From NCBI RefSeq assembly GCF_023614525.1, contig NZ_CP097885.1, positions 804,501-868,500 on the forward strand: 64,000 bases of DNA, read 5' to 3'. Shown one piece after another: positions 27,531 to 36,615 of the stretch. The notes beneath the pieces are model-generated. The model saw only the letters and a program-made list of their open reading frames with translations. It had not been told where the DNA came from and ran no database searches. Origin of the DNA: Peptoniphilus genitalis. Lineage in GTDB: Bacteria; Bacillota; Clostridia; Tissierellales; Peptoniphilaceae. A program made the position numbers and the translations under genes. Each line of letters begins with the position of its first letter. Position 1 is the first letter of the stretch.

Positions 27531-29534
27531 TTATAGGAATAGTCCGCCGTATGCAACAAATAGTGGTGCGAATACAAGGGATACAACAGTTATAAGTTTA
27601 ATTAGAATATTAAGAGAAGGTCCTGATGTATCTTTGAATGGGTCACCAACTGTGTCTCCAGTTACAGCTGCCTTGTGAGCTTCTGAACCCTTACCACCGT
27701 GTGCTCCACCTTCAATGTATTTCTTAGCGTTGTCCCAAGCTCCACCAGCGTTTGACATAAAGATTGCCATTAGTACGCCTGTTACAAGAGCTCCGGCTTG
27801 AAGTCCACCTAGGGCTTCTGTACCAAGTAGTAGACCTACTAGTACTGGAACAATTACAGCGATTAGTCCCGGTACAACCATTTGCTTAAGAGCAGCACCT
27901 GTTGAGATGTCAACACATCTTGCATAGTCAGGTCTTGCTTTACCTTCCATGATTCCAGGAATTTCTCTGAATTGTCTTCTAACTTCGTCGATCATTTCTG
28001 ATGCTGCGTTACCTACTGCTGACATAGTAAGTGCAGAGAAGGCAAATGGAAGCATACCACCAACGAAAGTTGCAGCAATAACTTCTGGCTTAGAAATATC
28101 AATTCCTGTTAGGCCAGTAGCGTTAATGTAAGAAACGAAAAGTGCAAGAGCAGTAAGTGCTGCTGATCCAATTGCAAATCCCTTTCCTATAGCTGCTGTT
28201 GTATTACCAACAGAGTCAAGTGAGTCTGTGATATCACGAACGTCTTCTGGTAGTTCACACATTTCTGCAATACCACCAGCGTTGTCTGCGATTGGTCCAT
28301 AAGCATCTACGGCAATTGTCATACCAGTTGTTGAAAGCATACCAACAGCTGCAAGAGAAATTCCGTAAAGTCCTACGATTGGATCTGCGCTTCCGCCAGC
28401 TCCAAGGTAAGCTGCAATAATACCAATAGCGATGATGATGATTGGTCCAACTGTTGACATCATACCAACAGAAAGTCCAGCAATAATATTTGTTGAAGAA
28501 CCAGTTTCTGATTCTGCTCCAATTCTCTTAACTGGTGCATAATCATCAGCTGTGTAATATTCTGTGAATTTAGAAATTATTAGACCAACTGCAATACCAA
28601 TGATTACTGGTGCAAATGGTGAAAAACTTCCAAAGATGTGATTTGATAAAAGTGCTGAAGCGATCATAGTAACAGCAGCTGCTACATATTCACCTGCGTT
28701 AAGAGCCTTTTGTGGGTTCTTGTCTCCCTTTACAAAGAAAGCAGCTACAATTGATGCAAGAATACCAATTGTTGCAACAAGCATACCAAATGTAACGCCT
28801 TCTTCTCCGTAAGCTACAACTCCAAGAGTAATAACTGAAAGAAGTGCTCCAACGTATGATTCAAATAAGTCAGCTCCCATACCAGCAACGTCCCCAACGT
28901 TATCTCCTACGTTATCAGCGATAACTGCAGGGTTTCTTGGGTCGTCTTCTGGGATACCAGCTTCAACTTTACCTACAAGGTCAGCTCCAACGTCTGCAGC
29001 CTTAGTGTAGATACCACCACCAACTCTTGCAAAAAGTGCAATAGATGATGCTCCAAGTGAAAATCCTGTAATGATTTCAGTTTGTCCACCTGTTAGGAAG
29101 TATGCGCAAGAAATACCAATAATTCCTAATCCAACAACGCACATTCCCATTACAACTCCACCTGAAAAGGCAACGTCAAGGGCTTTACCTAGGCCACCCT
29201 TCCATGCTGCGTTTGTTGTTCTAACGTTTGCTTTTGTAGCAACCTTCATACCAACATAACCAGCAGCTACTGAAAAGATAGCTCCTACTATGAAACAAAT
29301 AGCAGTTGGAATTGATTTAAGTCCTACTGCCAAGATAATTGCAAGTACAACGACAAATACAACAAGAGCTTTGTATTCTCTTGTTAAAAATGCCATAGCT
29401 CCTTCTGAAATGTAAGATGAAATTTCCTTCATTCTTTCATTTCCGGCATCTTGTCTTGACACGAAACTTGCCTTGTATGCAGCAAATAGTAGTGCCAAAA
29501 CGCCGACGATAGGAGCTAGATATAACATATTCAT
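27531..29534 (-). CDS. hppA: Membrane pyrophosphatase, ion-pumping, probably K+-dependent
   Basis: Integral membrane enzyme that couples pyrophosphate hydrolysis to H+ or Na+ export. The 667-aa length and ~16 hydrophobic segments fit. Substrate motif [11 protein letters not shown] (~183-193) is intact, as are [18 protein letters not shown] and the C-terminal DNAKKYIE. The sequence [10 protein letters not shown] (~450) has Ala at the position that is Lys in K+-independent enzymes, so K+ dependence is inferred. Whether it pumps H+ or Na+ cannot be decided here. Lies 22 bp after secG and is probably cotranscribed. Confidence 0.95.
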   Translation of the reverse strand: MNMLYLAPIVGVLALLFAAYKASFVSRQDAGNERMKEISSYISEGAMAFLTREYKALVVFVVVLAIILAVGLKSIPTAICFIVGAIFSVAAGYVGMKVATKANVRTTNAAWKGGLGKALDVAFSGGVVMGMCVVGLGIIGISCAYFLTGGQTEIITGFSLGASSIALFARVGGGIYTKAADVGADLVGKVEAGIPEDDPRNPAVIADNVGDNVGDVAGMGADLFESYVGALLSVITLGVVAYGEEGVTFGMLVATIGILASIVAAFFVKGDKNPQKALNAGEYVAAAVTMIASALLSNHIFGSFSPFAPVIIGIAVGLIISKFTEYYTADDYAPVKRIGAESETGSSTNIIAGLSVGMMSTVGPIIIIAIGIIAAYLGAGGSADPIVGLYGISLAAVGMLSTTGMTIAVDAYGPIADNAGGIAEMCELPEDVRDITDSLDSVGNTTAAIGKGFAIGSAALTALALFVSYINATGLTGIDISKPEVIAATFVGGMLPFAFSALTMSAVGNAASEMIDEVRRQFREIPGIMEGKARPDYARCVDISTGAALKQMVVPGLIAVIVPVLVGLLLGTEALGGLQAGALVTGVLMAIFMSNAGGAWDNAKKYIEGGAHGGKGSEAHKAAVTGDTVGDPFKDTSGPSLNILIKLITVVSLVFAPLFVAYGGLFL

Positions 29535-29556
29535 TCTAATCCTCCTTAAATTTTAA

Positions 29557-29781
29557 TTAAATTGCAGCTAATACAATAAGTGCAAGTACAAAAACGATGC
29601 TTGAACCAATAACAACTTTGTTTTGGATATCTTTTTTACTAGAACCCTTATGAGATCCCCACATGCTAGTTTCTTCGCCTTGAAGAGTTCCTAGACCAGC
29701 TTGTTCTGATTCCATTTGTGCAACTACAGTTATTACAATTATGCTCGCAATAATAATTATAATAGATAATAAAGTTTGCAA
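29557..29781 (-). CDS. secG: Protein-export membrane protein SecG
   Basis: A 74-aa SecYEG accessory subunit. It has two hydrophobic helices (~3-21 and ~56-73) separated by a short loop containing GLGTLQGEE, where GLG is the family hallmark. GGGAGG precedes the ATG at 29781. The partnership with hppA rather than the usual rnr-smpB neighbours is a local rearrangement. Confidence 0.9.
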   Translation of the reverse strand: MQTLLSIIIIIASIIVITVVAQMESEQAGLGTLQGEETSMWGSHKGSSKKDIQNKVVIGSSIVFVLALIVLAAI

Positions 29782-29871
29782 ACTTATACCTCCCTTAAAT
29801 TTCTATAACATATAAATTCTAACACAGCAAGGCTTGCTAATCAACGAATTTATACGATAATTTGGCTTTTT

Positions 29872-30462
29872 TTAACAAGTTACTTCCTTTTTTAAGCCTT
29901 CTTCGATTAAGTCCTCCCTATCTTGCATTGCAAGTAGAGTTTTTTCTATTAGGTCATCAAGTTCCCAGCCAAGCTTTTCTGCCCCTCTTTTTATTACATC
30001 TCGAGAGCAGCCTTCTGCGAACTTCTTGTCCTTAAACTTTTTCTTTACACTCTTTAGGTTCATGTCCTTGGTGCTCTTTGATGGCCTCATAAGTGAAGCT
30101 GCATAAATTAATCCTGTAAGCTCATCTGCAGCGAAGAGGACCTTCTCCATAAAGAGTTCTGGTTCAACATCAGAACATATTCCAGACCCATGAGACATTA
30201 TTGCGTGAATTAATTCCTCACTTCCACCTGCCCCACTTAAAATCTCTGGCGTATTCTTTAGATGTTCTTCAGGATATCTTTCATAGTCCACGTCGTGAAG
30301 AAGTCCTGCCATCTTCCAAAAGTCTACATTGTCCTTGTCGTACTCTTCTGCAAAGTAACCCATAACACTTTCAAGAGTCAAGGCATGTCTTATGTGGAAT
30401 TCTTCCTTGTTGTATTCCTTTAAAAGCTTTAAGGCATCTTCTCTACTTATTCCAATCTTCAT
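29872..30462 (-). CDS. HD-domain protein, probable metal-dependent phosphohydrolase
   Basis: A 196-aa cytosolic protein with HD-superfamily residues in order: HALTLES (~26), LLHDVDYERYP with the HD pair (~52), HAIMSH (~86) and ADELTG (~111). No second domain is attached. Substrate unknown; small HD proteins act on nucleotides or related phosphates. A good ribosome site (GGAAGTGGG) precedes the ATG. Confidence 0.85.
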   Translation of the reverse strand: MKIGISREDALKLLKEYNKEEFHIRHALTLESVMGYFAEEYDKDNVDFWKMAGLLHDVDYERYPEEHLKNTPEILSGAGGSEELIHAIMSHGSGICSDVEPELFMEKVLFAADELTGLIYAASLMRPSKSTKDMNLKSVKKKFKDKKFAEGCSRDVIKRGAEKLGWELDDLIEKTLLAMQDREDLIEEGLKKEVTC

Positions 30463-30525
30463 AATCCCACTTCCTTTTTCCTAATTCTATCACAATAATT
30501 TTTGAATTTCACTTTTATCTACTTA

Positions 30526-30534
30526 TGTTATAAT
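30526..30534 (+). promoter_or_regulatory. Extended -10 promoter of gap
   Basis: TGTTATAAT, an extended -10, 35 nt before the GAPDH start. A weak -35 (TTTCAC) lies 16 bp upstream of the -10. Confidence 0.55.
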
Positions 30535-30568
30535 GAAGATAAGAATGCAATGAACAATGGAGGTTTTT

Positions 30569-31588
30569 ATGAAAAAAAATGTTGGCATAATGGGCTTTGG
30601 TAGAATTGGTAGAGACGCACTAAGAATCTGGGCCCTAAGAGATGATGTTAATTTTGAAGTTACTCACGTAGCTGTAAGAAATTTAGAAAAAACTTTAAAA
30701 GAAAGAACTCACCTATTTAAATACGATACAATCTATAGAAAATTCCCTGGTGAAATTGAATTCACTGACGACGGAATGATCATCAATGGAAAGAAAGTTA
30801 CTTTCGTTGAATCAAAAACTCCAGACAAGATGAACTGGAAAGAGCTTGGTGTTGATGTTGTAATCGATTCATCTGGTGCCTTCAAGGACGAAGAACAAGC
30901 AAGAGGTCACCTTGAAAGTGGTGCAAAGAAAGTTGTCTTAACTTCTCCAGGCAAGGGCAAGATGCTTACAGTTGTAATGGGTGTTAACGACGACAAGTAC
31001 GACCCAGAAAAGGACGACATTATCTCTAACGCATCTTGTACAACAAACTGTCTTGCTCCAGTAACTAAGGTTATCTTAGAAAACTTTGGAATCAAGAGGG
31101 GACTTATGTCCACTGTTCACGCTTACACTAACGACCAAAACATCCACGACGGTGTTCACAAGAAGGACATGAGACGTGCAAGAATGGGAGCAGAAAATAT
31201 TATTCCAACTTCAACTGGTGCAGCTAAGGCTGTTGGAAAAGTTATTCCAGAAGTTGACGGAATCTTAACTGGCTTTGCCCTAAGAGTTCCTGTTCCAACT
31301 GGATCATTAGTTGACGTTACTTTTGAACTTGAAAAAGAAGCTACAGTTGAAGAAATCAACGCAGCTATAAAGAAGGCATCTGAAAATGAATTAAAGGGAA
31401 TCCTTGCTTACTCTGAAGACGAAATTGTTTCTTCTGATATTATTGGCGACACTCACTCATCTATTTTCGATTCACTTCTTACAACTGTTAACGGCAAAAT
31501 GGTTAAACTTATTTCTTGGTACGACAACGAATGGGGTTACACAGAAAGAGTTATTGACCTAACAGAAAAAATCGTTGAATCTCTATAA
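30569..31588 (+). CDS. gap: Glyceraldehyde-3-phosphate dehydrogenase, type I
   Basis: Glycolytic NAD-dependent oxidative phosphorylation of glyceraldehyde-3-phosphate, 339 aa. The Rossmann motif GFGRIGR (9-15) and the active-site SNASCTTNC with catalytic Cys157 are intact, as is WYDNEWGYTERV near the C-terminus. The ATG at 30569 is chosen because GGAGG lies just before it; an ATG at 30557 overlaps that ribosome site. Monocistronic with its own promoter and terminator; no pgk or tpi neighbours are present. Confidence 0.96.
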   Translation: MKKNVGIMGFGRIGRDALRIWALRDDVNFEVTHVAVRNLEKTLKERTHLFKYDTIYRKFPGEIEFTDDGMIINGKKVTFVESKTPDKMNWKELGVDVVIDSSGAFKDEEQARGHLESGAKKVVLTSPGKGKMLTVVMGVNDDKYDPEKDDIISNASCTTNCLAPVTKVILENFGIKRGLMSTVHAYTNDQNIHDGVHKKDMRRARMGAENIIPTSTGAAKAVGKVIPEVDGILTGFALRVPVPTGSLVDVTFELEKEATVEEINAAIKKASENELKGILAYSEDEIVSSDIIGDTHSSIFDSLLTTVNGKMVKLISWYDNEWGYTERVIDLTEKIVESL

Positions 31589-31602
31589 TTAAATTTATTA
31601 GG

Positions 31603-31628
31603 AGGCTTGCACAGGCAGGCCTTTTTTT
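31603..31628 (+). terminator. Terminator of gap
   Basis: Eight-base-pair AGGCTTGC/GCAGGCCT stem with tetraloop ACAG and a T7 run. Confidence 0.88.
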
Positions 31629-31709
31629 ATTTGCCTAAGATTTTTTTATGGGTTATCATTAGCTTGTAAATGATTGAAAATTTTTTGACCACTGATAAAG
31701 GAGAAGCTA

Positions 31710-32571
31710 ATGCTTAAAGATAAATATAAACTCACAGGCGAGAAAATAAAAATAGAAGAATTGGCAGAAAAAATTGTTAGCGAAGAAAGAGATGAGGACA
31801 TAAAAAAGGAAGTCTACGAAGAACTTGTACCAAGGTTAAGAGAACTTCACGAAAAACTTTTTGCAGAATCCAAGCAGGGGATTCTTGTAGTCCTCCAAGC
31901 CATTGACGCTGCAGGCAAGGACGAGATAATAAAATATATTTTTTTCAAATCTTGAGCCCCAAGGTCTAAAGAACACTTCCTATGGCAAGCCAACTGATGA
32001 AGAAAATGCCCACGACTACCTTTGGAGAATGGCTAAGGGCCTTCCGAAGAGAGGCGAAGTTGCCATCTTAAACCGTTCCTACTACGAAGATATTATTTCA
32101 CCAAAAATCTATGATACCCTAGGTCATCTTCCAGAAGAAATTAGAAATGACAAAGATTTATGGAAAAAGAGATACAAGCACATAAACAACTTTGAAGAAT
32201 ACCTAGTTGAAAATGGCTTTAAAGTAGTGAAGTTTTTCTTCAATGTTTCTAAGGATGAGCAAAGAAAAAGACTCCTTGAAAGAATTGAGGACCCAAAACA
32301 AAATTCTGAGTTTTCCTTCTCTGACTTAGAAGACAGGGACAATTGGGACAAGTACCAAGTAGCCTTCGAAGAGATGTTAAACAACACTTCAACAGAACTT
32401 GCTCCATGGTATGTCCTTCCAGCAGACAACCCTTGGCTATCAAGAAAGATTGCAACTCTTGCCCTTATTGATACAATAGAAGAAATCAATCCAAAGTATC
32501 CAACTTTCACTGGTGAAGATAAGAAAAAGGCAGAGGAAATTGCTAAAAAGTTAAGAAATAAAGAAATTTAA
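31710..32571 (+). pseudogene. PPK2-family polyphosphate kinase/AMP phosphotransferase, interrupted by a +1 frameshift
   Basis: Two frames together make one PPK2 protein of about 286 aa. The first (31710-31955) gives the N-terminus through Walker A-like DAAGKD (~70). The second resumes with EPQGLKNTSYGKPTDEE and contains the Walker B/lid region NRSYYED and NVSKDEQRKRL. The break is at a run of seven Ts (31939-31945): six Ts would restore one continuous frame (tat att ttt tca aat). Possible causes are a sequencing error, slippage-based switching, or a real null allele. Upstream GGAGAAG and a strong terminator are intact, and the rest shows no decay. Confidence 0.88.
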
Positions 32572-32631
32572 TTTTGACCCCTAGTTGATCTTATAAAAGT
32601 TAAAAGTATAAAAGTATAATAGAAGAAAATA

Positions 32632-32661
32632 GACCAAGGTGGTGAGCCTTGGTCCTTTTTT
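32632..32661 (+). terminator. Terminator of the PPK2 gene
   Basis: Perfect 8-bp GACCAAGG/CCTTGGTC stem with a 7-nt loop and six Ts. It abuts the convergent metA-aspartokinase gene. Confidence 0.9.
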
Positions 32662-34456
32662 AATCCTTTATAATTGTCCCGTGATTTTCTGGGTTGTTGG
32701 TGTTTAGTATTTTTATAGTTATGTTTTTCTTTGCAACGGGGCTTATGGCATCTTCTTGATAGACTTGGGCTCCCTCGCCGATTATTTCCTTTAGCTCTGT
32801 GTAGGAAAGCTTGTCAATAGTCTTAGCATCTGGGTCTCTGTTGGGGTCAGATGTCATGATACCATTTACGTCAGTCCAGTTTTCGTAGACCTTGGAGTCA
32901 AGAGCATAGGCAATGAGGCTTCCTGTGTAGTCGCTGCCTCCCCTTGTAAATGTTACAATCTTGCCCTCTTTGTCGCTGCCATAGAAGCCTGGGACAACTG
33001 CCTTTTTATTTTCTCCAATGTGACTTTGGATTGCCCTCTTGGACTTTTCTATGTCAACTTGTCCCCTCTCGTCAAAGATAATTAGGTCTTTAGCATCGAT
33101 AAAGTCGTAGTTCAAATATTTGGCAAGGAGCTTGGCATTTAAGTATTCTCCCCTGGACACAATAAAGTCCTTGTCCCTAGAATCTTTTATCTCGTCAAAG
33201 ACAAATTTCAATTCATCATTCCAAAATTCTTCAAGTCCCAGGTCCTCTGCTATGGACAAAAACCTGTTTTTAATTTTTTCTACTTGCTTGTCACGAGTTA
33301 AGTTCTGTACTTCCAACTCTTCTTCAAGGGACTTGATAATTTCCCTAACTTCTTCAATCCTCAAGTTTTTATCAGAAAGAGAAATCAATTCGTCAGTGAT
33401 CTTTGTATCCTTTTTAAACCTTCTTCCCGGTGCAGAAACCACAATTACATCCCTGTCCTCCTTGGAGAAGATGATTTTCTTCACCTTTGCAAATTGTCCT
33501 GCATCCTTTAGGGAGCTGCCGCCAAATTTTGAAACTGATTTGCCCTCAATGCTGTCAATGGCAAAAGGAGTTTCTTGGTAGACACAATAGTTGAGCCAGT
33601 TGGAGAAGAAGAGGTTGCCCGCAGACCTCCACCTAATTTTTATGTCCTTCTTAGGGTCGTTGTCTTCATAATAATTTATTGGTGGGCTGATCTTTTTGCC
33701 TTGAGAAAGGTCCCTGATGTACTCATTGTGGAGGGTGTCCTTGTCGTATTCCCAGTGGCCAAAGTTAAAGACGAACCTATTGTCCTTAGTTGTCACAAGG
33801 GATACTCCAGTGTCAGGTCTTGCCGCAAGGACTTCCAAGTCAGAAAAGTCTTCAAAGTCTTCGACGTCAACATAAGTGTGTCTTGATGTTGGAACCAAGA
33901 AGCTATCATCAAATCCCTTTACAATTTTATTTTCTTTTAGCTTGTCAAACTCAAATACTCCAAAGATTTTTTCATCGCTAAGCTTGTGCTCAATCTTGTA
34001 GTAGTGGTAGAGGGCAGCTTGGGCAGACCAGCAGATAAACATTGTGGAGTATACATTCTTCTTGGCGAATTCAAAAATTGTCTTTAGCTCGTCCCAGTAT
34101 TTTATTTTTTCATAGGCTAGGGTCTCAATGGGCGCCCCAGTAATTATCATGGCGTCATACTTGTTGTTTTTTATGTCATCGTAAGTCTTGTAAAAGGACT
34201 TCAACCTCTTAGTGTCGGAGTTGTTTGGGTCATAGGACTCCATCCTAACAAGGTCAATATTAATTTGAAGGGCTGTGTTTGAAAGCATCCTCAAGAGTTG
34301 TAACTCAGTTTCTTCCTTCTTGGGCATCAAGTTTACAATGGCAATGCTAAGGGGCCTTATGTCCTGCTTAATGGCAGAGGAATCCCTCATTGTAAAAATA
34401 TTCTCTCTTTGTAAAACTTCTTCAACGATTAAATCTCTTGGTATTATTAACGGCAT
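32660..34456 (-). CDS. MetA homoserine O-acetyltransferase fused to an aspartate kinase catalytic domain
   Basis: A 598-aa bifunctional protein. Residues 1-303 are a complete MetA: catalytic Cys142 (ICWSAQA), His234 and Glu236 (GHWEYD), and SRHT near 191. Glu111 in GAPIE is the residue that marks acetyl-CoA rather than succinyl-CoA use in MetA enzymes. Residues ~304-598 are an aspartate kinase amino-acid-kinase domain: KFGGSS (310-315), VSRGEYLNAKLLA, FTRGGSDYTGSLIA and TDVNGIMTSDP. The protein stops at the end of that domain; the ACT regulatory domains are absent. It joins the first step of the aspartate pathway to the first methionine-specific step. A T-box leader precedes it. Both active sites look intact. 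Confidence 0.93.
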   Translation of the reverse strand: MPLIIPRDLIVEEVLQRENIFTMRDSSAIKQDIRPLSIAIVNLMPKKEETELQLLRMLSNTALQINIDLVRMESYDPNNSDTKRLKSFYKTYDDIKNNKYDAMIITGAPIETLAYEKIKYWDELKTIFEFAKKNVYSTMFICWSAQAALYHYYKIEHKLSDEKIFGVFEFDKLKENKIVKGFDDSFLVPTSRHTYVDVEDFEDFSDLEVLAARPDTGVSLVTTKDNRFVFNFGHWEYDKDTLHNEYIRDLSQGKKISPPINYYEDNDPKKDIKIRWRSAGNLFFSNWLNYCVYQETPFAIDSIEGKSVSKFGGSSLKDAGQFAKVKKIIFSKEDRDVIVVSAPGRRFKKDTKITDELISLSDKNLRIEEVREIIKSLEEELEVQNLTRDKQVEKIKNRFLSIAEDLGLEEFWNDELKFVFDEIKDSRDKDFIVSRGEYLNAKLLAKYLNYDFIDAKDLIIFDERGQVDIEKSKRAIQSHIGENKKAVVPGFYGSDKEGKIVTFTRGGSDYTGSLIAYALDSKVYENWTDVNGIMTSDPNRDPDAKTIDKLSYTELKEIIGEGAQVYQEDAISPVAKKNITIKILNTNNPENHGTIIKD

Positions 34457-34501
34457 TTCTATTCTCCTCTTTTTTTATTTGTACTTGAGGAAGGAAGACA
34501 A

Positions 34502-34752
34502 TAAAAAAAGCTTCCATCCATAAAGGACGAAAGCTATTTCGTGTTACCACCTTAATTCTCTTACAACTCGCGTTGAAAGACTCTTCAAGTACTATCATAC
34601 TCTATCGCTATAACGGGCGCGCCCGTGCCTATCTAAATATCGATAGACCCTCAAGAAGGACCATGTTCTCCTAATCTTCTTCTACTTCTCTCACCAAACG
34701 AAGCTCTCTTTAATCAGTCAAAAAGGATACTCTTCCTCTTATTGAGTTATTT
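34502..34752 (-). promoter_or_regulatory. T-box riboswitch of the metA-aspartokinase fusion gene
   Basis: The minus-strand leader carries the T-box AAGGTGGTAACACG (34540-34553). AAGG can pair with the downstream CCTT as an antiterminator. A competing terminator AGCTTTCGTCC.../GGATGGAAGCT (34508-34535) ends in seven Ts. Upstream are GGTGAGAG, CCTTCTTGAG (stem I hallmarks) and a stem III hairpin CAAC-gcga-GTTG. AUG triplets occur in the stem I region, which fits tRNA-Met, but I could not fix the specifier loop by hand. Confidence 0.9.
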
Positions 34753-34758
34753 TTTATT

Positions 34759-34787
34759 ATAATAGCATCAAAATTTTTTTATGTCAA
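34759..34787 (-). promoter_or_regulatory. Promoter of the T-box leader / metA-aspartokinase gene
   Basis: Perfect TTGACA (34782-34787), 17-bp spacer and TATTAT (34759-34764) on the minus strand. Confidence 0.85.
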
Positions 34788-34799
34788 TTAGTAAAAATT

Positions 34800-35010
34800 T
34801 GTAAGTTTTAAATTATATGAGTTCATAATTTTTTATGACCTCATAAGTTCTTATCACTTTACAGCTCTTTATGACTTCATAACTTCTTATCACCTTACAA
34901 CTTCTTATCAACTTATACCATATTATGACTTCACAGTTTATTATAAACTTAGACTTATCTCCTACTTTGTAAGCTATTAAAACTTATTGATTTCTCATAA
35001 CCCTATAAAT
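34800..35010. repeat. Imperfect ~18-bp repeat tract, locus 3 (opposite orientation)
   Basis: About eleven degenerate units with a consensus near TTATGACTTCATAACTTC and a period of 17-19 bp; this is the reverse complement of the locus 2 unit type. Lies between the T-box promoter and the citF terminator. No gene is present. Confidence 0.7.
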
Positions 35011-35022
35011 ACCACAAAAAAA

Positions 35023-35040
35023 GAGAGGCTCTTGCCTCCC
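35023..35040 (-). terminator. Terminator of the citSDEF block
   Basis: GGGAGGC/GCCTCTC stem with a 4-nt loop, followed on the minus strand by seven Ts. Confidence 0.9.
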
Positions 35041-35067
35041 TTTTATTAGTATAGTTAGAATTTATTT

Positions 35068-36615
35068 TTAAGCTTCTTTCTTAATTACATCGATTATAGA
35101 ACCATCTCTGTATTCTACAACTGCAACTACTTCGTCAGAGAATTCAACTTCTTCAGGTTTACCTGTAAGTTTTTCTGCCATTTCTTGTAGTTCCTTGATG
35201 TCCTTAAGTTCAATTCCAGCCTTTTGGAATTTTTCGATTAAGTCTTGTCTCTTTGGATTTACAGAAATACCATAGTCAGTACAGATTACGTCAACAGATT
35301 CTCCTGGTGTACAAACTGTTGTAACCTTGTCTTTGACAATTGGATTTCTTGATCTTACAAGCGGTGCAAGTATAAGTGACATTTCTGCACCTGGTGCTGT
35401 ATCTTGGTGACCACCAACTGCTTGGTTGATAACTCCGTCTGATCTTGTCATTACGTTTACGTTGAAGTCAGTGTCAACTTCAAGAGCTCCAAGTAATACA
35501 AAGTCAAGAGTGTTAACTGCAGGAGTTGGGTTGTTAGGGTTTGCGTAAGATGATGCAGTTTGTTCAAAGTGTTTTGGATTTTCACGAATTGATCTTACTG
35601 CGTCAAGGTCAAAGGATTGTGTATCGTAGATACCATCGATTAGACCTTCTTCAAGCATTGTTACCATATAACCTGTGATTCCACCAAGGGCCATTGATGC
35701 CTTGATGCCATCTTTTTTCATTTCTTCACGAAGAAGTTTTGCTACTGCAAGAGTTGAACCTGCTGCACCAGTTTGGAATCTAAATCCATCTTTATAAAGT
35801 CCAGATGCCTTGATTGCCTTAACTGCGTTGTTAGCAATTAATAGGTCACGTGGGTTGTCGTTAAATCTAATTGATCCAGAAACAATTCCCTTTGGATCAC
35901 CAATTGCATCAACTTCTACAACATAGTCAACATACATCATGCCAATTGAAGCAGGAATATTTGGGAATGGTACAAGGTTATCTGTGATTGCAATTACACA
36001 ATCAGCATACTGTGCGTCAACAATTGCATAACCAAGTGATCCACAAGCTGCCTTTCCTTCTCGACCATTAATGTTTCCATATTCGTCACAAGCTGGTGCT
36101 GCAAGGAAAGCTACGTCAATATGAAGTTCTCCATCTTCGATAGCTCTTGCACGTCCACCGTGGGAACGAATGATACAAGGTTTTTTAAGGATACCTTGTG
36201 AAATTTTTTCTCCAAGTTCTCCTCTTAGTCCAGATGATTGAATTCCAGTGATAACACCTTCTTCAATTAGTGGAATTAGTTTGTCGTGGCATGGTGAAAG
36301 TGATGATGGAGCAAGTGTTAGGTCCTTGATGCCCATATCAGCAATAACTTTCATAACCATATTTACAACATAGTCACCATTTCTTAGGTGGTGGTGGAAG
36401 GAAATTGTCATTCCATCCTTAAGTCCACTTTTCTTAACAGCTTCTTCAATAGAACCTAGAAGTTTTTTCTCACTTCTATTTCCATATCTGATTTTTGGAG
36501 AAGCCTTTCTTTCAGTTCTAAGATATTTGCCTTCGCCTTTGAAAGGAACAAGTTCGCCAATGCCTTCAAGGTATTCAGGGATATCTCTTCCTACTGCGTT
36601 TTTATTATAGTTCAT
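35068..36615 (-). CDS. citF: Citrate lyase alpha subunit (citrate:acetyl-ACP transferase)
   Basis: Transfers the acetyl-ACP moiety to citrate in the citrate lyase complex, which splits citrate to acetate and oxaloacetate. The 515-aa length is normal. Family landmarks include KIRYGNRSEKKLLGSIEEA near the N-terminus, LTLAPSSLSPCHD, SHGGRARAIEDGE and GGHQDTAPGAEMS. The ATG at 36615 follows GGAGG and overlaps the end of citE by 11 bp, so the genes are coupled. Last gene of citS-citD-citE-citF. Confidence 0.95.
   Translation of the reverse strand: MNYNKNAVGRDIPEYLEGIGELVPFKGEGKYLRTERKASPKIRYGNRSEKKLLGSIEEAVKKSGLKDGMTISFHHHLRNGDYVVNMVMKVIADMGIKDLTLAPSSLSPCHDKLIPLIEEGVITGIQSSGLRGELGEKISQGILKKPCIIRSHGGRARAIEDGELHIDVAFLAAPACDEYGNINGREGKAACGSLGYAIVDAQYADCVIAITDNLVPFPNIPASIGMMYVDYVVEVDAIGDPKGIVSGSIRFNDNPRDLLIANNAVKAIKASGLYKDGFRFQTGAAGSTLAVAKLLREEMKKDGIKASMALGGITGYMVTMLEEGLIDGIYDTQSFDLDAVRSIRENPKHFEQTASSYANPNNPTPAVNTLDFVLLGALEVDTDFNVNVMTRSDGVINQAVGGHQDTAPGAEMSLILAPLVRSRNPIVKDKVTTVCTPGESVDVICTDYGISVNPKRQDLIEKFQKAGIELKDIKELQEMAEKLTGKPEEVEFSDEVVAVVEYRDGSIIDVIKKEA

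Noticed and set aside
31939-31945. Programmed ribosomal frameshift in PPK2
   Set aside because: A +1 base in a T7 run without a slippery heptamer of the usual -1 type, a stimulatory stem or an upstream SD-like helper; an error, mutation or slippage is simpler.
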